Source of the DNA: CBDVBD01 sp965372135
GTDB lineage: Bacteria; Electryoneota; RPQS01; CBDVBD01
Direction of reading: 5' to 3'
NCBI GenBank assembly: GCA_965372135.1
Contig: CBDVBD010000148.1
Coordinates: 1-7,969 of the forward strand
DNA length: 7,969 nt
The position numbers and the translations under genes were made by a program. The notes under the pieces are model-generated. The model saw nothing but the letters and a program-made list of their open reading frames with translations. It was not told the origin of the DNA and made no database searches. Shown in pieces: positions 5,537-7,969 of this stretch (position 1 is its first letter; the number at the start of each line of letters is the position of its first letter).

Positions 5537-6067
5537 TTACTCTGCGTTCTGTTGTAGATCAGTCAATATTGAATCGAAAATATTATAAGACGCTTTATCA
5601 TATAATACAAACAATATCTTACGAGGATAATGATTGTCAATTAAATGATCTCTAACTACCGTCATCATTATTTGAGCGCATTGATCGATGGGAAAGCCGC
5701 TGACTCCGGTTCCCAAGGCTGGGAAGGCTATTGTTTTCAATTGGTTAGCACCGGCAATTTTTAATGATGCTTTTGTCGAACTGACTAAAGACTCCTCGGT
5801 AGTCGGATGTCCAAACCCCATGGAAGCAGCATGAATCACAAATTGGGCGGGGAGGTCTCCAGCCCCTGTGAGTGCGGCTTCTCCGACTTTTATCGGTCCG
5901 TGCTTGTTGCATTGTTCCTGAATGGTGGGTCCGCCCTTGGTACGGATAGCGCCAGCCACTCCAGACCCTAATATCAGGTCGTTATTTGCAGCATTTACAA
6001 TAGCATCGACCGGTTGATCAGTGATGTCCCCCTGGATGATTTCTATCTCACCATGACCGATTAGCAC
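5537..6067 (-). CDS. Macro-domain protein (ADP-ribose binding, probable ADP-ribosyl or O-acetyl-ADP-ribose hydrolase)
   Basis: A 176-residue single-domain protein. The macro-domain signature is clear: IIQGDITDQPVDAIVNAANN (10-29) holds the adenine-contact D14 and the NAAN loop, and LGSGVAGAIRTKGG (33-46) is the substrate loop. VIHA follows at 77-80, and FPALGTGVSGFP (115-126) is the phosphate-binding loop. Macro domains bind ADP-ribose, and many remove it from proteins, nucleic acids or acetyl-ADP-ribose. The GSGVAGAIRTKGG wording, followed by GPIKVGEA, resembles the stand-alone group that includes Thermus TTHA0132 rather than MacroD/YmdB, so the exact substrate is open. The start is GTG at 6067, with GAGGAA as Shine-Dalgarno five to six bases upstream. 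It lies 43 bases after the HIT gene and 73 bases before the fumarase gene; HIT and macro may form a small operon. Confidence 0.93.
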   Translation of the reverse strand: MLIGHGEIEIIQGDITDQPVDAIVNAANNDLILGSGVAGAIRTKGGPTIQEQCNKHGPIKVGEAALTGAGDLPAQFVIHAASMGFGHPTTEESLVSSTKASLKIAGANQLKTIAFPALGTGVSGFPIDQCAQIMMTVVRDHLIDNHYPRKILFVLYDKASYNIFDSILTDLQQNAE

Positions 6068-6110
6068 AATTTCCTCTTTTGGCCTGCGAGTGAATATTAT
6101 GCATTATTAA

Positions 6111-6617
6111 TTAATTGTTATTTAATATGTTATCGAGTGCTTTTTTCAGATTAAGGTAGCATTCGTGCAGACCTTGCGAGATCACTTTGGTATTTCCGAG
6201 CACCGGCATGAAGTTGGTGTCACCACTCCACCTTGGAACTACATGATAATGAAGATGATCGGTAATGCCAGCACCAGCGGTCCGACTTAAATTCATGCCG
6301 ATATTGAAGCCATCGGGATTGATAGCCGGTTGCAATGCACGAATAGATAGGTTAATAAGTTGACTGATTTCAAGGAGTTCATTGTCATTGAGTTCGGTGA
6401 TGTCTCCAATGTGACGATAGGGAACAACCATCAAGTGCCCGTTATTGTAAGGATATAAATTCATGATAATGAAAGCGTTATCACCACGATGGAGGAGAAA
6501 ATATTTCTCATCCTCATCGGCTTCGATGCGCGTGCAGAAGATGCAGTCGTCATCGGAATTTTCCTTGAGATTGTGCGCTAAGTATTCCATGCGCCATGGT
6601 GCCCACAGGTGATCCAT
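6111..6617 (-). CDS. HIT-family nucleotide hydrolase/phosphorylase (Ap4A-type)
   Basis: A 168-residue histidine-triad protein. The catalytic motif HLHYHVV (121-127) carries H121, H123 and H125; by analogy the nucleophile is the middle histidine of the triad. It is followed by PRWSGDTNFMPV (128-139), typical of the bacterial branch that includes the mycobacterial Ap4A phosphorylase. The N terminus, MDHLWAPWRMEY, and CIFC (C25, C28), probably half of a zinc site, also belong to this branch. NGHLMVVPYRHI (59-70) is the conserved strand region. Substrates are likely dinucleoside polyphosphates or AMP conjugates, in the cytoplasm. The ATG at 6617 has a GAGGT Shine-Dalgarno. Composition is AT-richer than sdhA (6361-6420 is 42% GC by hand count). 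No strong promoter is visible upstream. Confidence 0.93.
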   Translation of the reverse strand: MDHLWAPWRMEYLAHNLKENSDDDCIFCTRIEADEDEKYFLLHRGDNAFIIMNLYPYNNGHLMVVPYRHIGDITELNDNELLEISQLINLSIRALQPAINPDGFNIGMNLSRTAGAGITDHLHYHVVPRWSGDTNFMPVLGNTKVISQGLHECYLNLKKALDNILNNN

Positions 6618-7102
6618 GTTACCTCTTGATTTGGATTAAGTTATAATGGGATAATTGCAATATAATCACGAAATATGCGATGGGAAATGTGCAATGGGTG
6701 CGTAGTAAGATACAAAAAAAATGGAAAAAAGCAACGGAAAAGAAAAAAATATGAAAAGAATTGTGAAAAAAGTGTCAAAGAAATGCGAAACGCATTACAC
6801 GTAATTGAATTACAAAAGTGACAAGTAGTGTCTGAATTATGATGCATTATCAACCGGTATTTTTTCGAAAAAGTGAGGCGTTTAACTGGAATCGAGCACC
6901 TTTTTTTGTGGCGATTAATTTTTCGGGGAAGATTTTACAATTGTAACGCTTCCAATTCAGAACGAAATCCTGCCATCCATCCACCCCCACCCCCTAAAGG
7001 GCAGGCTACCCTCCCGACTGGATGGATGGCAGGTTGACACCAGTCTAAATTCAGGTGGTCGTATGAGAAGGTAAAACTTAGGATAAAAAGAGCAGTGATA
7101 TT
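6618..7102. other. 485-base gene-free region between T9SS protein and HIT gene
   Basis: No credible gene is seen. In transcription order it has a 15-bp inverted repeat (7033-6969); a small hairpin, AATGCG-TTT-CGCATT (6796-6782); and a T-rich tract (about 6780-6710, A-rich on the plus strand). The small hairpin and the T-rich run after it could end transcription from the secreted-protein gene. A perfect TTGACA on the minus strand at 6778-6773 lacks a good -10. The 70-codon frame at 6853-6641 is low-complexity Phe/Leu-rich translation of the T-rich tract, has no Shine-Dalgarno, and is not accepted as a gene. Confidence 0.6.
6969..7033. repeat. Perfect 15-bp inverted repeat with G-rich loop
   Basis: The arms at 6969-6983 (CCTGCCATCCATCCA) and 7019-7033 are exact reverse complements around a 35-base loop. 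On the minus (transcribed) strand the loop contains GGGAGGG and GGGGGTGGGGG plus a CCC-TTTA-GGG mini-hairpin. It lies 69 bases after the stop of the secreted-protein gene. No U-tract follows the stem, so it is not a classical terminator; it may be a repeat element or a 3'-end protecting structure. Confidence 0.8.
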
Positions 7103-7969
7103 TTATTTTAATAATACCATTTTACGAGTTTGGGTGTAATTTGTGGATTCGAGTTTATAGAAGTAGATGCCGGATGGAGCGTCGGTTGCGTTCCAGGTAA
7201 TAGTGTGACGTCCGGGTTGCTGCATGCCGTCAAAGAGCGTGGCTATTTTCTGTCCAAGGATGTTGTATATATCTATGTTAATCTGTGCGCTGATTGGTAC
7301 TTCATAGTTGATGGCGGTTATTGGGTTGAAGGGATTAGGATACGCTGGACTCAGTGAGAACTCTGAAGGTACAGTTTGGGAAGGAACCTCTATACCAGAA
7401 GGCGGAATTCCATTCCCTTCCAGATAGACCATCACAAGTTCATCGTTGTTTTCGATGGTTAAATCATCTGTAAATGTCACACTGTCGTCCGGATTGAAAT
7501 AGACCTCAACTTGGAGACTACAGCCCGGTGCGATCAGACTGTCATCCACTATCCAATCAGTTGAGAAAACATCAGGTTGACCGGTATGAATATCGTAGAT
7601 AATCAAATCGTCAGTTCCGGTATTGAATATGGTGAGCGGGTGTGAACTTGTATCGTCAACAACGGTTTCGGGGAAGAAGAGGGAATCGACCGATACTTCA
7701 ATCTGTGGTTCTGGGATTCCGAGGCGAATCAACCATACGTCATGCACACCGGTACCGTAGGAATCGGTAGATCCGGCAATGATAAATCCGCCATCGGTGG
7801 TCTGCTGCACGCTGTAGCCTTCATCAAAGCCGCTTCCTCCGAAGGTGCGGGTCCACTGATCATTGCCGAAGGAATCGGTCTTGATCAAACAGACATCATA
7901 ATTGCCGGCGCCATAGGAATTAGTGTATCCGGCAATGATATATCCACCATCGGCGGTCTGCTGGACGCT
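7103..7969 (-). CDS. T9SS-secreted repeat protein with ASH/HYDIN-type domain, 5' end outside window
   Basis: The frame is open to the window edge, giving the last 288 residues; the true start lies beyond 7969 (a TTG at 7888 is internal). Residues 1-84 are a 52-residue repeat, complete at 1-52 and partial at 53-84. Each copy begins SVQQT.DGG.IIAG.T.SYG and the complete one continues DVCLIKTDSFGNDQWTRTF, a pattern suggesting beta-propeller blades. Residues about 87-187 resemble an ASPM-SPD-2-HYDIN (choice-of-anchor D) beta-sandwich, with IFNTGTDDLII and a closing YLEGNG. From about 204 comes the type IX secretion sorting tail: FSLSPAYPNPFNPITAINY, then IYNILGQKI, then GIYFYKL and the terminal KMVLLK. 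The protein should cross the outer membrane by T9SS and be released or surface-attached. Its ligand or enzymatic role is unknown. Confidence 0.9.
   Translation of the reverse strand, partial: SVQQTADGGYIIAGYTNSYGAGNYDVCLIKTDSFGNDQWTRTFGGSGFDEGYSVQQTTDGGFIIAGSTDSYGTGVHDVWLIRLGIPEPQIEVSVDSLFFPETVVDDTSSHPLTIFNTGTDDLIIYDIHTGQPDVFSTDWIVDDSLIAPGCSLQVEVYFNPDDSVTFTDDLTIENNDELVMVYLEGNGIPPSGIEVPSQTVPSEFSLSPAYPNPFNPITAINYEVPISAQINIDIYNILGQKIATLFDGMQQPGRHTITWNATDAPSGIYFYKLESTNYTQTRKMVLLK

Noticed and set aside
6711..6794. 27-codon plus-strand frame starting ATGGAAAAAAGC in the A-rich tract
   Set aside because: Lys-rich composition follows from the A-rich DNA; no ribosome-binding site or promoter is seen, and it is opposite to all neighbours.
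6641..6853. 70-codon minus-strand frame upstream of the HIT gene
   Set aside because: It translates a T-rich low-complexity tract (Phe/Leu-rich), has no Shine-Dalgarno and no domain likeness.
7886..7888. TTG at 7888 as start of the T9SS protein
   Set aside because: The frame stays open with the same repeat sequence to the window edge, so this is an internal leucine codon.

Overview
The window looks like a chromosomal piece from a bacterium of the Fibrobacteres-Chlorobi-Bacteroidetes (FCB) superphylum, probably an uncultured lineage such as Marinimicrobia, KSB1 or Ignavibacteria. The main evidence is at the right end: a secreted repeat protein that finishes in a type IX secretion (Por) sorting tail containing YPNPFNP and ending KMVLLK. 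The Thermus-like two-subunit succinate dehydrogenase anchor and the many short palindromic repeats between genes fit this, but the phylum cannot be fixed from this window alone. All eight genes that I accept lie on the minus strand, so transcription runs from high to low coordinates.

Layout in transcription order. At 7969-7103 is the 3' part of a T9SS-exported protein with 52-residue repeats and an ASH/HYDIN-type beta domain. A 485-base gene-free stretch follows, with a 15-bp inverted repeat and a T-rich tract. Then come a HIT-family nucleotide hydrolase/transferase (6617-6111) and a macro-domain ADP-ribose-binding protein (6067-5537, GTG start). Next is the beta subunit of a class I iron-sulfur fumarase (5463-4906), followed by succinate dehydrogenase genes sdhC (4831-4454), sdhD (4273-3881), sdhA (3838-2105) and the first 175 codons of sdhB (527-1, cut by the window edge). 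Fumarase beta and SdhCDAB carry out consecutive TCA-cycle steps (succinate to fumarate to malate).

The anomaly is between sdhA and sdhB. A 399-codon gene (1833-634) encodes a protein whose C-terminal third has the E...PDF...ExK...Q signature of the Shedu (SduA, DUF4263) anti-phage nuclease family, behind an N-terminal region I do not recognise. It is AT-richer than sdhA in the samples I counted, and it is flanked upstream by 271 bases holding a palindromic repeat, two G7 tracts and a tandem octamer. I interpret it as a single-gene defence system lodged in a housekeeping respiratory operon and oriented so that it can be co-transcribed.

The intergenic gaps of the sdh operon also hold repeat elements. 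A diverged copy of the palindrome near the Shedu-like gene lies between sdhC and sdhD, next to two more hairpins. Three hairpins, with otherwise unrelated stems, share a TTCA loop. No tRNA, rRNA, CRISPR array, transposase or integrase was seen.
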